Assembly (NCBI RefSeq): GCF_002760615.1
Contig: NZ_AWWI01000064.1
Coordinates: 62,001 to 126,000 of the forward strand
Length of the DNA stretch: 64,000 nucleotides
Reading direction: 5' to 3'
From: Puniceibacterium antarcticum
Lineage (GTDB): Bacteria; Pseudomonadota; Alphaproteobacteria; Rhodobacterales; Rhodobacteraceae
Position 1 is the stretch's first letter; every line of letters starts with the position of its first letter. Below the pieces are notes generated by a model, which was not told where the DNA came from, did no database searches, and worked only from the letters and a program-made list of their open reading frames with translations. The position numbers and the translations under genes are program-made. Of the stretch, positions 8,930-16,380 are shown in pieces.

Positions 8930-8956
8930 AGCCCCTTCCGGCCACCGGAGGGGGCT
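8930..8956 (+). terminator. Intrinsic terminator after the serine recombinase gene
   Basis: The stem AGCCCCTTCCGG / CCGGAGGGGGCT (8930-8941 / 8945-8956) has a 3-nt loop and is followed by TTTTT. It separates the recombinase from the ParB-like gene. Confidence 0.8.
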
Positions 8957-8983
8957 TTTTCACGTCTGACAAAGGAAACCCCC

Positions 8984-9787
8984 ATGAAGACCCAAACGCA
9001 AGCCAGCGGTGCCCAGCCCCAAGTGAGCCAGACCCGCGCCCTACGCTATATCACTCCCCGCGAGATCACAGCCGACCAAGCTTTTCAGTTCCGCCAGGCG
9101 GGCACCGACAAGGCACACGTTCGGGGGCTGACCCAAACCCTGCGGACCGTGGGCGACCTCGACCCGGTGTTGGTCTGGGAAGAGACAGCGGCCGAAGGCC
9201 TTCCCACTGGTCGCATCATCCTACTCGATGGCCATCACCGGCTTGCGGCATACGCCAATGCCAAGAGCAGACAACAGGGCATCAAAGCGGTTGTCTTTCA
9301 GGGGGACCGCACCGGGGCCATGCTGGAAGCCGTCAAGGCTAACACGCGGGAGAGCCTGCCACTGACTAAGAGAGAGCGGATGAATGCCGCATGGCAATTG
9401 GTCAGACTGCCGGGAAGGCGCATCACTGTTCTCGCAGTCGCACGGGCCGCAGGCGTTGGGGCCGCGACCGTCGACCGGATGCGCAAGCGGTGGACTGTGA
9501 TGCAGGCTGCGGGGGCGAAAGTCACAGGCGAGTGGTGGCGTGATCAAAAGGATATCGAACCAGACATGAAAGATCGACCAGAGATGACAGATGCAGAACG
9601 GGAGGCGGCTATTGTGAAGCTGGTGACCGATATCAAATCTGCCCTTGGCAGGATGAACAGATCGCCGCCGAAGCGCTGGAACGTGCTGTGGGAACATACA
9701 AGCTTCGAGCCATGGCGGAGTACCTGTTCAGCCCACAGGACGAATTTGGCAGCGAGGAGAACCACAGCGCCTGTTGGGAACCCCTAA
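8984..9787 (+). CDS. ParB/sulfiredoxin-like nuclease-domain protein, C-terminus apparently frameshifted
   Basis: The 267-aa frame starts with a ParB N-terminal-like domain: YITPREITADQAFQFRQAG, then LLDGHHRLAAY (ParB box-II-like DGHHR, about residues 85-90), then NTRESLPLT and a helix-turn-helix-like region VLAVARAAGVGAATVDRM. Residues up to about SALG (codon ending 9649) look natural. The rest of the frame is Arg/Pro/Trp-rich and ends abruptly. The frame one base earlier reads QDEQIAAEALERAVGTYKLR and on to a stop at 9823-9825, which looks like the true C-terminus. A one-base loss near 9647-9649 or a sequencing error is likely. An SD-like AAAGGAAA precedes the ATG. It shares an N-terminal motif with the RNase HI downstream. 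Confidence 0.75.
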   Translation: MKTQTQASGAQPQVSQTRALRYITPREITADQAFQFRQAGTDKAHVRGLTQTLRTVGDLDPVLVWEETAAEGLPTGRIILLDGHHRLAAYANAKSRQQGIKAVVFQGDRTGAMLEAVKANTRESLPLTKRERMNAAWQLVRLPGRRITVLAVARAAGVGAATVDRMRKRWTVMQAAGAKVTGEWWRDQKDIEPDMKDRPEMTDAEREAAIVKLVTDIKSALGRMNRSPPKRWNVLWEHTSFEPWRSTCSAHRTNLAARRTTAPVGNP

Positions 9788-9830
9788 GGGAACCCGAAAC
9801 GGGCACGACCAAGCATGACTTCTGACCCCT

Positions 9831-9865
9831 GAACACATCCCTCATAGGAACACATCATTGATGTG
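9831..9865. promoter_or_regulatory. Direct repeat plus palindrome upstream of the RNase HI gene
   Basis: GAACACATC occurs at 9831-9839 and 9848-9856, 17 bp apart. The second copy runs into the odd palindrome CACATCATTGATGTG (9851-9865, 7-bp arms, 1-bp centre). It lies in the 200-bp gap before the RNase HI gene and may be an operator. No promoter can be assigned with confidence. Confidence 0.4.
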
Positions 9866-10025
9866 ATTTCGGTGCCGATGGCGGCGCTCGTACAGCACTC
9901 CCAGCGCTCGTCAGTGGCACCCCCGCGCCCAGCGCAATCCGAACCCCTCAACCAACCGATGCAGCCCACCAGCCCCGCTCAAGCGGGCGGGGACACATTG
10001 CCCATTTTTACCAGAAAGAACTGAC

Positions 10026-10580
10026 ATGACAACGAACACCACACCCACCAACGCAGACCAGAACAGCCCGACAGCGCCCGGTGACCAGCCCGAAGTAAGT
10101 CAGACCCGGATTGAGATTTATACGGATGGTTCGTGCATCGGGAACCCCGGCTACGGGGGCTTTGGCGTCGTCATCCTGCGCAGGGATGACAGCGGCAACA
10201 TCATCAAGGAACGTGAGTTCAACGGCTATGAAACAGTCATCACCACCAACATCAGGATGGAGATGACCGCCGCCTGTACTGCCCTTGAACGCCTCGGCAG
10301 CGTCACCGCCGAACCGATCACCGTCCGGTGCGATGCCAACCTCATTCCGAACGCCATGAACGGATGGCTGGCAGGCTGGAAGGCCAAGGGCTGGAAGAAG
10401 AGTGACGGCTCGTCCCCGGAAAATCCCGACCTATGGGACCGCCTTGAGGCGGCAGCAAAAGGGCGCAACGTGGAATGGCAATGGGTCCGAGGCCACAGCG
10501 GCAGCGAGTTCAACGAACGGGCTGACCGGCTGGCCTATGCCGGGGCGCGTAAGGCAGAGAAGCGCATACGGCGACACTAA
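10026..10580 (+). CDS. Ribonuclease HI on the integrated element
   Basis: Endonuclease of 184 aa cutting RNA in RNA-DNA hybrids. A disordered N-terminal tail of about 33 residues precedes the fold, which starts RIEIYTDGSCIGNPG. Catalytic residues are visible: Asp in YTDGS, Glu in RMEMTAA, Asp in VRCDANL, His in RGHSG and Asp in NERADRLA. The usual DSQY is DANL here, and the basic handle (GWLAGWKAKGWKK) is kept. The tail carries QPEVSQTR, nearly the same as QPQVSQTR in the ParB-like protein upstream. It is transcribed towards the integrase gene, with a hairpin between the two. Confidence 0.93.
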   Translation: MTTNTTPTNADQNSPTAPGDQPEVSQTRIEIYTDGSCIGNPGYGGFGVVILRRDDSGNIIKEREFNGYETVITTNIRMEMTAACTALERLGSVTAEPITVRCDANLIPNAMNGWLAGWKAKGWKKSDGSSPENPDLWDRLEAAAKGRNVEWQWVRGHSGSEFNERADRLAYAGARKAEKRIRRH

Positions 10581-10598
10581 CGGCAGCGCCACAGGCTA

Positions 10599-10620
10599 CC
10601 CGGCGGGGGAACTCGCCGGG
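10599..10620. terminator. Stem-loop between RNase HI and integrase genes
   Basis: The stem CCCGGCG / CGCCGGG (10599-10605 / 10614-10620) has an 8-nt loop and lies between converging genes. No U-tract follows on either strand. Confidence 0.5.
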
Positions 10621-10630
10621 GCGCCTTGCC

Positions 10631-12028
10631 TCAGTCTTCCAAGCCGAAAGCCCGCTTCATGACTCGTGTTGTGGCCCGCAGCTTGGCAACCTCGCCCCCA
10701 TAGACGCGATCACCGACTCCGCCCAGCGCGTGACCCAGTATCAGGTTCTGGTCAAGGGATGCGGCTTCGACCAACACTAGCCTGTCTTTCATGTTGTGGC
10801 GCAGGGAATGTATGACGTGCTTTTCGTCCGTGGAGATACGCCGCAGGTGCTTCATCAGCGCAGCGGAGGCTGCATCGGCGCCCCGGATACGACCATACTC
10901 GGGGAACAGCATTAGGGCATCTGGCGCGACCTCAAGCGCCTCTTTGGCAGCAGCCAAAGCATCACCCACAAGGGGAACCTGACGGCGAGAGGTCTCGGTT
11001 TTCAGACCACGTAATCCATGCGGCTCAATACGGATGTGCGGCAGATCGCCCCCAACCTTCACATCCTCAACCCGCAGCCCCGTGACCTCTGCAATCCGAC
11101 AGCCTGTACCCTCGACCAGCCGCCAAATCAGGGCCAGCGATTTTGAGCCATTGGCTATCACCCGGTTCCGCGTCTGCATCAGCACAGCTTTTGGCAGTGG
11201 GTCTCTCTTCTCCGAAGCCTTTCGGCCCTGACCCTTTGCCACACGTTCCACCGGCAGGCGGCTGAACGGGTTTTGAACGACATCGCCCAATCCAAACTCC
11301 ACCTTGGCAAAGTTTATGATTGCCGCGATGATCGTCAGTTCCCGCGACACCGTTGCAGCGCTGACTTTCCCGCCAACCCCTCTCCCCCTGACCTTCACCC
11401 GGTCAAGCATTTCGTCCCGCACCGTCCGCGCATCCTCTCTGGTGATGGCGGACAGCATGGGGTCACGACCCATTGCGCTGATGGCGGCATGAATGACCCG
11501 CCGCGCAAGGCCTACGGTACGACTGTCGGTCTCCGGGCTGCCCTCATTCAGGTGCTCCTTGAGGTACAGCTTCAGTGCATCCCCGAGGGTCGGTTCAGGA
11601 ACCTTGATCTTGCCCGGAGCATTTCGCAGCAGGTTGATTTTGTAGCGGTCCAGTGGAGGGACACCGATAGGCCCGTTATAATCTTGAGGATATGCATCCG
11701 CGAGGTTGTCTGCAGTAATTTCCAAGTCTTCCTGAGAGGCAACCAGTTCAGCCCGCCACCGCAGGGCTTCTGCATAGGCTTCACGCTCGGATGCTTTGGC
11801 GCTTTTGGCCAGCTCCGACCGAACCCGGCCCCGCTTGGCTTCTGCAATCTCCCGCTCCACCTCGGCATGACAGCGGGCGTAGGCGGCGACTGCCTCCCGC
11901 TGAGAATCACCAAGCTTGCGCTTGAACTCCCGCTTCGTGATCACCGCTGCGACGTCCTTGGGCACCCTGCGCCGATACTGCCAGCTGCCCGATTTCGTTT
12001 TCTCGATGTACTTCAAGATTAGACCCAT
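10631..12028 (-). CDS. Tyrosine-type site-specific integrase
   Basis: Integrase of 465 aa that would insert and excise the element at tRNA-Gly. The N-terminal half has a SAM-like core-binding region. The C-terminal catalytic domain shows the first Arg in GTGCRIAEVTGL, the HxxR box in IHSLRHNMKDR, the later His in ILGHALGG and the nucleophile Tyr in DRVYGG. The ATG at 12028 lies about 90 bp from the tRNA att copy, and TGTGTGCC/T repeats overlap the start codon, so the integrase may control its own promoter. No excisionase gene was recognised in the element. Confidence 0.95.
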   Translation of the reverse strand: MGLILKYIEKTKSGSWQYRRRVPKDVAAVITKREFKRKLGDSQREAVAAYARCHAEVEREIAEAKRGRVRSELAKSAKASEREAYAEALRWRAELVASQEDLEITADNLADAYPQDYNGPIGVPPLDRYKINLLRNAPGKIKVPEPTLGDALKLYLKEHLNEGSPETDSRTVGLARRVIHAAISAMGRDPMLSAITREDARTVRDEMLDRVKVRGRGVGGKVSAATVSRELTIIAAIINFAKVEFGLGDVVQNPFSRLPVERVAKGQGRKASEKRDPLPKAVLMQTRNRVIANGSKSLALIWRLVEGTGCRIAEVTGLRVEDVKVGGDLPHIRIEPHGLRGLKTETSRRQVPLVGDALAAAKEALEVAPDALMLFPEYGRIRGADAASAALMKHLRRISTDEKHVIHSLRHNMKDRLVLVEAASLDQNLILGHALGGVGDRVYGGEVAKLRATTRVMKRAFGLED

Positions 12029-12046
12029 GTGTGCCCCGTGTGTGCT
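12028..12046 (+). repeat. Candidate integrase arm sites, proximal end
   Basis: TGTGTGCC (12028-12035) and TGTGTGCT (12039-12046) lie 11 bp apart at the integrase start codon. They match the first eight bases of the 19-bp tandem repeats at 6609 and 6631, in the same orientation. Confidence 0.45.
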
Positions 12047-12115
12047 GCGATGTGCACCGGAAGGGGACGCAAGTACCGAAAGATGTTGAAAAATTTGGCC
12101 TCGTCACGGGTCCAA

Positions 12116-12189
12116 TGGAGCGGGCGACGGGAATCGAACCCGTGTCATCAGCTTGGAAGGCTGAGGTCTTACCATTACACAACGCCCGC
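12116..12189 (-). tRNA. tRNA-Gly (anticodon TCC)
   Basis: A 74-nt cloverleaf on the minus strand, beginning GCGGGCG at 12189 and ending with the paired CGCCCGC, discriminator T and an encoded CCA at 12116. The anticodon loop CTTCCAA gives TCC, and the T-arm contains GGTTCGATTCC. The last 16 bases are the integrated element's att core, so the tRNA remains intact after insertion. Confidence 0.96.
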
Positions 12190-12263
12190 TCTATGACTCC
12201 GCTCAATATTTCATGAGACTTTTGGGGTCAAGCCATATGTCGAAATTCTACGGTGGTACCTAT

Positions 12264-12362
12264 AGCGTCCCGCCTTTAACCTGAGACACACTCATCGCTT
12301 TTCGCGTTGCAGGCGCAGCCGGCAGACAGCGAAGAAGCGATCCAAGTTTAAGGCGGGACGCT
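12264..12362. repeat. Nested inverted-repeat element, MITE- or sRNA-like
   Basis: Outer arms AGCGTCCCGCCTTTAAC (12264-12280) and GTTTAAGGCGGGACGCT (12346-12362) match with one mismatch. Inner arms ATCGCTTTTCGC (12294-12305) and GCGAAGAAGCGAT (12329-12341) match with one bulged base. The whole 99-bp block can fold into one long hairpin. It lies between the tRNA-Gly gene and the PAP2 gene, just outside the integrated element. No transposase is near. Confidence 0.6.
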
Positions 12363-12444
12363 TTAAGGTCGCGTTGACACCGGCCGTCCTGTCATGGACC
12401 TTTGGCGCCAAATCATAAGTCTGAATTGACCGACAGGACCTCAA

Positions 12445-13164
12445 ATGCGCTTTCCCGCCGCCCTCACCGATCTGACCCGACGTGTCGAGACGATGACACT
12501 GGTCGTCATCCTGCTGATTGCCGGCGCGCTCTGGGCCTTTGTCGCGCTGGCGTCCGAAATGCTCGAGGGTGATTTGCACGCCTTTGACGAAACGCTGCTG
12601 CTGGCACTGCGCACAGCGGGGGACCCGACAAACCCCATCGGCGGCCCGCAGGTCGAGGTGGCGATGCGCGACATCACCGCGCTTGGCGGGGTCACGGTTC
12701 TGACGCTGATTTCCCTTTCGGTACTGACCTTTCTGGTCCTGCGCCGACAACGCGCCTCGGCGGCCTTCCTCGCCATCGCGATTCTGGGCGGACAGGGGCT
12801 GTCACACCTCACGAAATCCGGCTTTTCGCGCCCACGCCCCGATCTGGTGCCACATAGTGTCGATGTGGTGACCGCGTCGTTCCCCTCGGGCCATTCGATG
12901 ATGGCGGCGGTGACCTACCTCACTCTTGCGGTCATGCTGGCCCGCACGGAATCGCAGTTGCGCATGCGGGCCTTCTACATCTCTGTTGCAGCCATACTGG
13001 CAATGCTTGTCGGCGTCAGCCGGGTCTATCTGGGGGTGCACTGGCCCTCAGACGTGCTGGCGGGCTGGACGCTGGGTGCGGCTTGGGCGCTTGGCGTCTG
13101 GCTGCTCGCCCGCCGGATGGCGCGCGAGGGTCAGATCGAGCCGAGCTCAAAGAGTGATCCCTGA
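12445..13164 (+). CDS. PAP2-superfamily membrane phosphatase
   Basis: Membrane phosphatase of 239 aa, probably acting on phosphatidic acid or undecaprenyl pyrophosphate. All three motifs are present: KSGFSRPRP (KX6RP), FPSGHS (PSGH) and SRVYLGVH (SRX5H) followed by WPSDVLAG. About five hydrophobic segments surround them. The ATG at 12445 gives the first membrane helix soon after the N-terminus. It is a single gene, convergent with the rpsO operon across a terminator. Confidence 0.9.
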   Translation: MRFPAALTDLTRRVETMTLVVILLIAGALWAFVALASEMLEGDLHAFDETLLLALRTAGDPTNPIGGPQVEVAMRDITALGGVTVLTLISLSVLTFLVLRRQRASAAFLAIAILGGQGLSHLTKSGFSRPRPDLVPHSVDVVTASFPSGHSMMAAVTYLTLAVMLARTESQLRMRAFYISVAAILAMLVGVSRVYLGVHWPSDVLAGWTLGAAWALGVWLLARRMAREGQIEPSSKSDP

Positions 13165-13181
13165 AACGGCCCCAAATGCAA

Positions 13182-13207
13182 AACGCCCGCCGGAACCGGC
13201 GGGCGTT
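13182..13207 (-). terminator. Intrinsic terminator after rpsO
   Basis: The perfect 12-bp stem AACGCCCGCCGG / CCGGCGGGCGTT (13182-13193 / 13196-13207) is followed on the minus strand by TTTTGCATTT. It lies between rpsO and the PAP2 gene and could serve both. Confidence 0.85.
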
Positions 13208-13232
13208 GCAGAAGTGCCTTGAAGCGGTGCGC

Positions 13233-13502
13233 TTAGCGGCGGATGTTCAGACGCTTGATCAGGTCCTGGTAACGGGCCTCATCCTTCGACTTGGTGTAAT
13301 CCAGCAACTTGCGGCGCTGTGCGACCATCATCAGAAGACCACGACGCGAGTGGTTGTCCTTCTTATGGGTCTTGAAGTGCTCGGTCAGGGTCGAGATGCG
13401 CGAGGTCAGGATAGCAACCTGAACTTCGGACGACCCTGTGTCGCCTTCTTTGGTCGCAAATTCTTTGATCAGGCGGGCTTTTTCTTCGGGTGTAATCGAC
13501 AT
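13233..13502 (-). CDS. rpsO: 30S ribosomal protein S15
   Basis: S15 of 89 aa, the usual family length; it binds the central domain of 16S rRNA. The protein begins [15 protein letters not shown] and holds the family segments [26 protein letters not shown] and [16 protein letters not shown] lies about 6 bases before the ATG at 13502, ruling out longer starts. It follows truB and two small genes on the same strand, the common truB-rpsO association, and ends at a terminator. Confidence 0.98.
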   Translation of the reverse strand: MSITPEEKARLIKEFATKEGDTGSSEVQVAILTSRISTLTEHFKTHKKDNHSRRGLLMMVAQRRKLLDYTKSKDEARYQDLIKRLNIRR

Positions 13503-13660
13503 CGGGGTCTCCTTTGAAAGGTTGGTATGATGGCGCAGGCCGGGATGTCGTCCAGCAGGGCCCGTGGAGGCTCCGCCCAATCTTGGACGGATGCACGCCT
13601 ATAGTTTGATTCCATGCTGAGGAAAAGGAAAAAGATCGGCCCGGAAATCCTCCCTCTGGC

Positions 13661-13969
13661 TCACTGCTCAGGGATCATCGCATCACGGCTCGAATCGACC
13701 GAGATTTCCTGAATAATCTGGGTGGCAAAATCGCCCAGCACAGGGATGAACTCCACCTGGCTCAGCACCACAACCACCACCGACACCAGCGCGCCGCCAC
13801 CGATCACACCGCCCAGACCGAAGGCGAGCCCGCGCAAAAACTGAAACCAGACCAGTTTCAGCATATTGTCATGCAGCCGCACGAACTTCAGCTGCAAGAC
13901 GGATTCCATTGCATTGGCCAAGCGCTCGGTGTCTTTGGCCAGCTTGTCGTCCTTTGAGGTCTCAGTCAT
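13661..13969 (-). CDS. DUF5665-like small membrane protein
   Basis: A 102-aa protein with a charged N-terminal helix and one or two hydrophobic segments (FLRGLAFGLGGVIGGGAL and the following VVVVVL stretch, about residues 45-75). The pattern matches proteins annotated DUF5665 in alphaproteobacteria; the function is unknown. The ATG at 13969 overlaps the stop of the upstream DUF1643 gene by 8 bp, implying coupled translation. A 158-bp gap separates it from rpsO. Confidence 0.75.
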   Translation of the reverse strand: MTETSKDDKLAKDTERLANAMESVLQLKFVRLHDNMLKLVWFQFLRGLAFGLGGVIGGGALVSVVVVVLSQVEFIPVLGDFATQIIQEISVDSSRDAMIPEQ

Positions 13970-14462
13970 CAGGATATCGCTTTTCTTGCGGCCAGAACTC
14001 TGGCCCGGTTGCATAGGGCACATAAAGCGGATGGCGCGGATGTCCGTGTTTGGTCAACCCAAGATGCCACAACTGCGGCAATTCCCGCGCCATGCGGCGG
14101 CCCTGCCCAAGATAGGCACCATGCACACCCCAGGCGGCAATCGTCATCTCAGCCCCCTGCCCCCAAAGGTAAAGGATTTCATCATTGCCCACCCCCACGG
14201 GATCCTCTGCCGCCTTCAGCTCAGCTGGCCGGGTCGCCCTAAGACCAAAGAGGTTGGCAATCCGGAAACCGCCAAACCCCATGGCGCGGGTGCGCCGCTC
14301 ACAGCGTTCGATTGTGGGATCGTTGCGCAGTTCCGTCGCGGTCGATGGGTTGAGCATCACGAACAGCACCAGACCGCCAGCATCGTCCCAGATCCGAGAC
14401 AACCCATAGCGGTAGCGTTCGCACGGGCTATAGAGCGCCTCTGACCGGGTGGCGTCATCCAT
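13962..14462 (-). CDS. DUF1643 family protein
   Basis: A 166-aa cytoplasmic protein beginning MDDATRSEALYSPCERYRYG. It carries the DUF1643 hallmarks FVMLNPSTATELRNDPTIERC, GFGGFRIANLFGLRAT and the C-terminal GHPRHPLYV. The molecular function is not established. It lies 29 bp after truB on the same strand and overlaps the next gene by 8 bp, so it is probably in the truB-rpsO transcription unit. The upstream in-frame extension overlaps truB and lacks family sequence, so the ATG at 14462 is preferred. Confidence 0.85.
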   Translation of the reverse strand: MDDATRSEALYSPCERYRYGLSRIWDDAGGLVLFVMLNPSTATELRNDPTIERCERRTRAMGFGGFRIANLFGLRATRPAELKAAEDPVGVGNDEILYLWGQGAEMTIAAWGVHGAYLGQGRRMARELPQLWHLGLTKHGHPRHPLYVPYATGPEFWPQEKRYPDD

Positions 14463-14491
14463 ATGCGCGCGGGTGATCACTGGCGGCCGGA

Positions 14492-15403
14492 TCAGACCGG
14501 TGCTGCGAACACCCGCACCGGGTGCAGCTCTCCGCCCTTGTAGATGCCAACAGCGACAGCGCGCCCATCCAGAGCCGCCCAGCACTCATCGCCGTATTCG
14601 ACGCTCGCACTGATCACCATGCCCGGGTTGCCATTGCGCAGCTTTGCAGCGGCCTCGGCGCCGCAAGGCACCTGCGGAAGATCAGCCAGCCCCACTTCAA
14701 GCGGCTGCACATAGGCATCAAGTTCAGGTGTGCGCGCCAACCGCTCGACTTCTTCCAAACTGATACCGTCTGCGGCATCGAACGGGCCCGACCAGGTCCG
14801 GCGTAATTCGCGTACATGACCAAAGCAGCCCAGTTTTTCGCCAAGGTCCCGCGCGATGGAACGTACATAACCGCCCTTGCCGCAGACCATTTCCAGCGTC
14901 ACGTGATCCGCATCAGGACGCCCCATCATGATCAGGGAATCGACATAGAGATCGCGCGCGGCAATCTCCATCGTCTCGCCGTCGCGTGCGCGTTTATAGG
15001 CGCGTTCGCCGTCGATCTTGACTGCGGAAAACTGCGGCGGCACCTGCTGGATATCGCCGACAAAACCGTGCAGCGCCTCTTTGATCTCGTCATCTGACGG
15101 GCGCAGATCTGAGGTCTTCAGCTCTTCTCCCTCGGCATCGTCGGTGTTTGTGGAAACCCCGAGCCGGATCGTGAACTCATAAGCCTTCAGTGCGTCGGTG
15201 ATATAGGGCACCGTCTTGGTCGCCTCGCCCAGTGCCACAGCCAGAACACCGGTCGCATCGGGGTCTAGTGTGCCCGCATGGCCCGCCTTCTTGGCATCCA
15301 GCGCCCAGCGTACCTTGTTCACCACGGTGGTCGAGGTGAGGCCCGCAGGCTTGTCCACCACCAGCCAACCGGAAATATCGCGCCCCTTGCGGCCTCGTGC
15401 CAT
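14492..15403 (-). CDS. truB: tRNA pseudouridine(55) synthase TruB
   Basis: Makes pseudouridine-55 in the T-loop of tRNAs. 303 aa with the N-terminal [13 protein letters not shown] motif, the catalytic Asp in [11 protein letters not shown] (about residue 45), [16 protein letters not shown], and [12 protein letters not shown] near the C-terminal part. AAAGGGG lies before the ATG at 15403; longer starts lack family sequence. It leads a same-strand run truB-DUF1643-DUF5665-rpsO. Confidence 0.97.
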   Translation of the reverse strand: MARGRKGRDISGWLVVDKPAGLTSTTVVNKVRWALDAKKAGHAGTLDPDATGVLAVALGEATKTVPYITDALKAYEFTIRLGVSTNTDDAEGEELKTSDLRPSDDEIKEALHGFVGDIQQVPPQFSAVKIDGERAYKRARDGETMEIAARDLYVDSLIMMGRPDADHVTLEMVCGKGGYVRSIARDLGEKLGCFGHVRELRRTWSGPFDAADGISLEEVERLARTPELDAYVQPLEVGLADLPQVPCGAEAAAKLRNGNPGMVISASVEYGDECWAALDGRAVAVGIYKGGELHPVRVFAAPV

Positions 15404-15529
15404 CGTGCTTGCCCCTTTACAGATAAGGGCGGTCGCGTAACAGCGCCCTCGCGCCCTGTCAACGTGGCTGTGTCCTGACAACAGGCACGGCCACGGCTGA
15501 TTTCGCCAAAAATCGCCGGAACGCCGGCC

Positions 15530-15709
15530 TCAGTCCAGCCGACGCGCCTCGTCCAGCAGCATCACCGGAATGCCGTCACGGATCGGATAGGCAAGCCGCG
15601 CGCGCCTGCTGATCAGCTCCTGCGCCTCGGCATCATAGGACAACGTTGCATGGGTCTGCGGACAAATCAGCGCCTCCAGCATACGTCGATCAAAGACCGG
15701 CTCGCTCAT
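15530..15709 (-). CDS. Trm112-family small protein
   Basis: A 59-aa protein of the Trm112/YcaR type, reading [20 protein letters not shown] then [13 protein letters not shown]. Only one of the zinc-binding cysteines (in CPQTH) is obvious, as in many bacterial YcaR-like members. Bacterial members may assist methyltransferases; this is unproven here. Its ATG overlaps the stop of the LON-domain gene by 4 bp (ATGA), indicating translational coupling. Confidence 0.85.
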   Translation of the reverse strand: MSEPVFDRRMLEALICPQTHATLSYDAEAQELISRRARLAYPIRDGIPVMLLDEARRLD

Positions 15710-16353
15710 TGCATCAGCCCGTCCTCTGATCCGCCGCGCAGCGCGTATTCGATCAGCGTCACCAATGTTTCCCGCCGTGTGCTGAGCGAGGGCGCCTCGA
15801 GCAGGGCCTGTTTGTCCTCTGGATCGAAATCCAGCATCATCGACAGCGAATTCACCAGCAGTTCGTCCTCTGCCTCTTTCAGCGTATCCCAATCCGCCGA
15901 CAGATCGCGCGCATCAAAGTATCGCCCCAGCAGTGTCAGGAACTTGGGCCGGTTGAACGCCCGGTCTTCCTCGGCATCCGCGCGAAGATCCTGCTCGAAC
16001 CCCTCCCAGCTGACCTCGCAGCGGCGATAAGGCGTGAATCCCTCCACCTCTTTCTGCACCCGAAAGCGCGAAATCCCGGCCAGCGTGATCATGTACCGTC
16101 CGTCCTCGGTTTCCGAGAACTGGCTGATCCGGCCCGCGCAGCCGATCCGCTGCAAACCGGCCTTGTCACGCCCGGGGATGGCATTGGGCTGCACCATCCC
16201 GATCAGTCGCGTATCGGTCTTGAGCGCATCATCGAACATCTGCAGATAACGCGGCTCGAACAGATGCAGCGGCAGCCGCGAGCGCGGCAAGAGCAGCGCG
16301 CCCGGCAGGGGGAAAACCGGGATCAGATCCGGCAGATCGGGTATATGTTTCAT
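15706..16353 (-). CDS. LON peptidase substrate-binding-domain protein
   Basis: A 215-aa stand-alone Lon N-terminal domain, beginning with [20 protein letters not shown], then [15 protein letters not shown] and GCAGRISQF. There is no AAA or protease domain, so it cannot degrade proteins itself and may act in substrate recognition. It lies just downstream of the thioredoxin gene (27 bp) and overlaps the Trm112-like gene by 4 bp, so the three probably form an operon. Confidence 0.9.
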   Translation of the reverse strand: MKHIPDLPDLIPVFPLPGALLLPRSRLPLHLFEPRYLQMFDDALKTDTRLIGMVQPNAIPGRDKAGLQRIGCAGRISQFSETEDGRYMITLAGISRFRVQKEVEGFTPYRRCEVSWEGFEQDLRADAEEDRAFNRPKFLTLLGRYFDARDLSADWDTLKEAEDELLVNSLSMMLDFDPEDKQALLEAPSLSTRRETLVTLIEYALRGGSEDGLMQ

Positions 16354-16380
16354 GTGATCCTAGCTAGCCCGCAGAGCGGG

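Larger units (their letters stand above)
6500..12131. mobile_element. Small integrative element inserted in the 3' end of tRNA-Gly(TCC)
   Basis: The unit is 5,616 bp, bounded by a perfect 16-bp direct repeat TGGAGCGGGCGACGGG (6500-6515 and 12116-12131). The right copy is the 3' end, including the encoded CCA, of a complete tRNA-Gly; the left copy is 13 bp after mscS. A tyrosine integrase gene sits beside the tRNA and reads into the element, the standard arrangement for tRNA-targeting islands. Cargo in order: lipoprotein, PIN-like protein, serine recombinase, ParB-like protein, RNase HI, integrase. The stretch from 6.5 to 8.2 kb looks AT-richer than the flanking genes. No capsid, conjugation or resistance gene is present. 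Confidence 0.85.
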
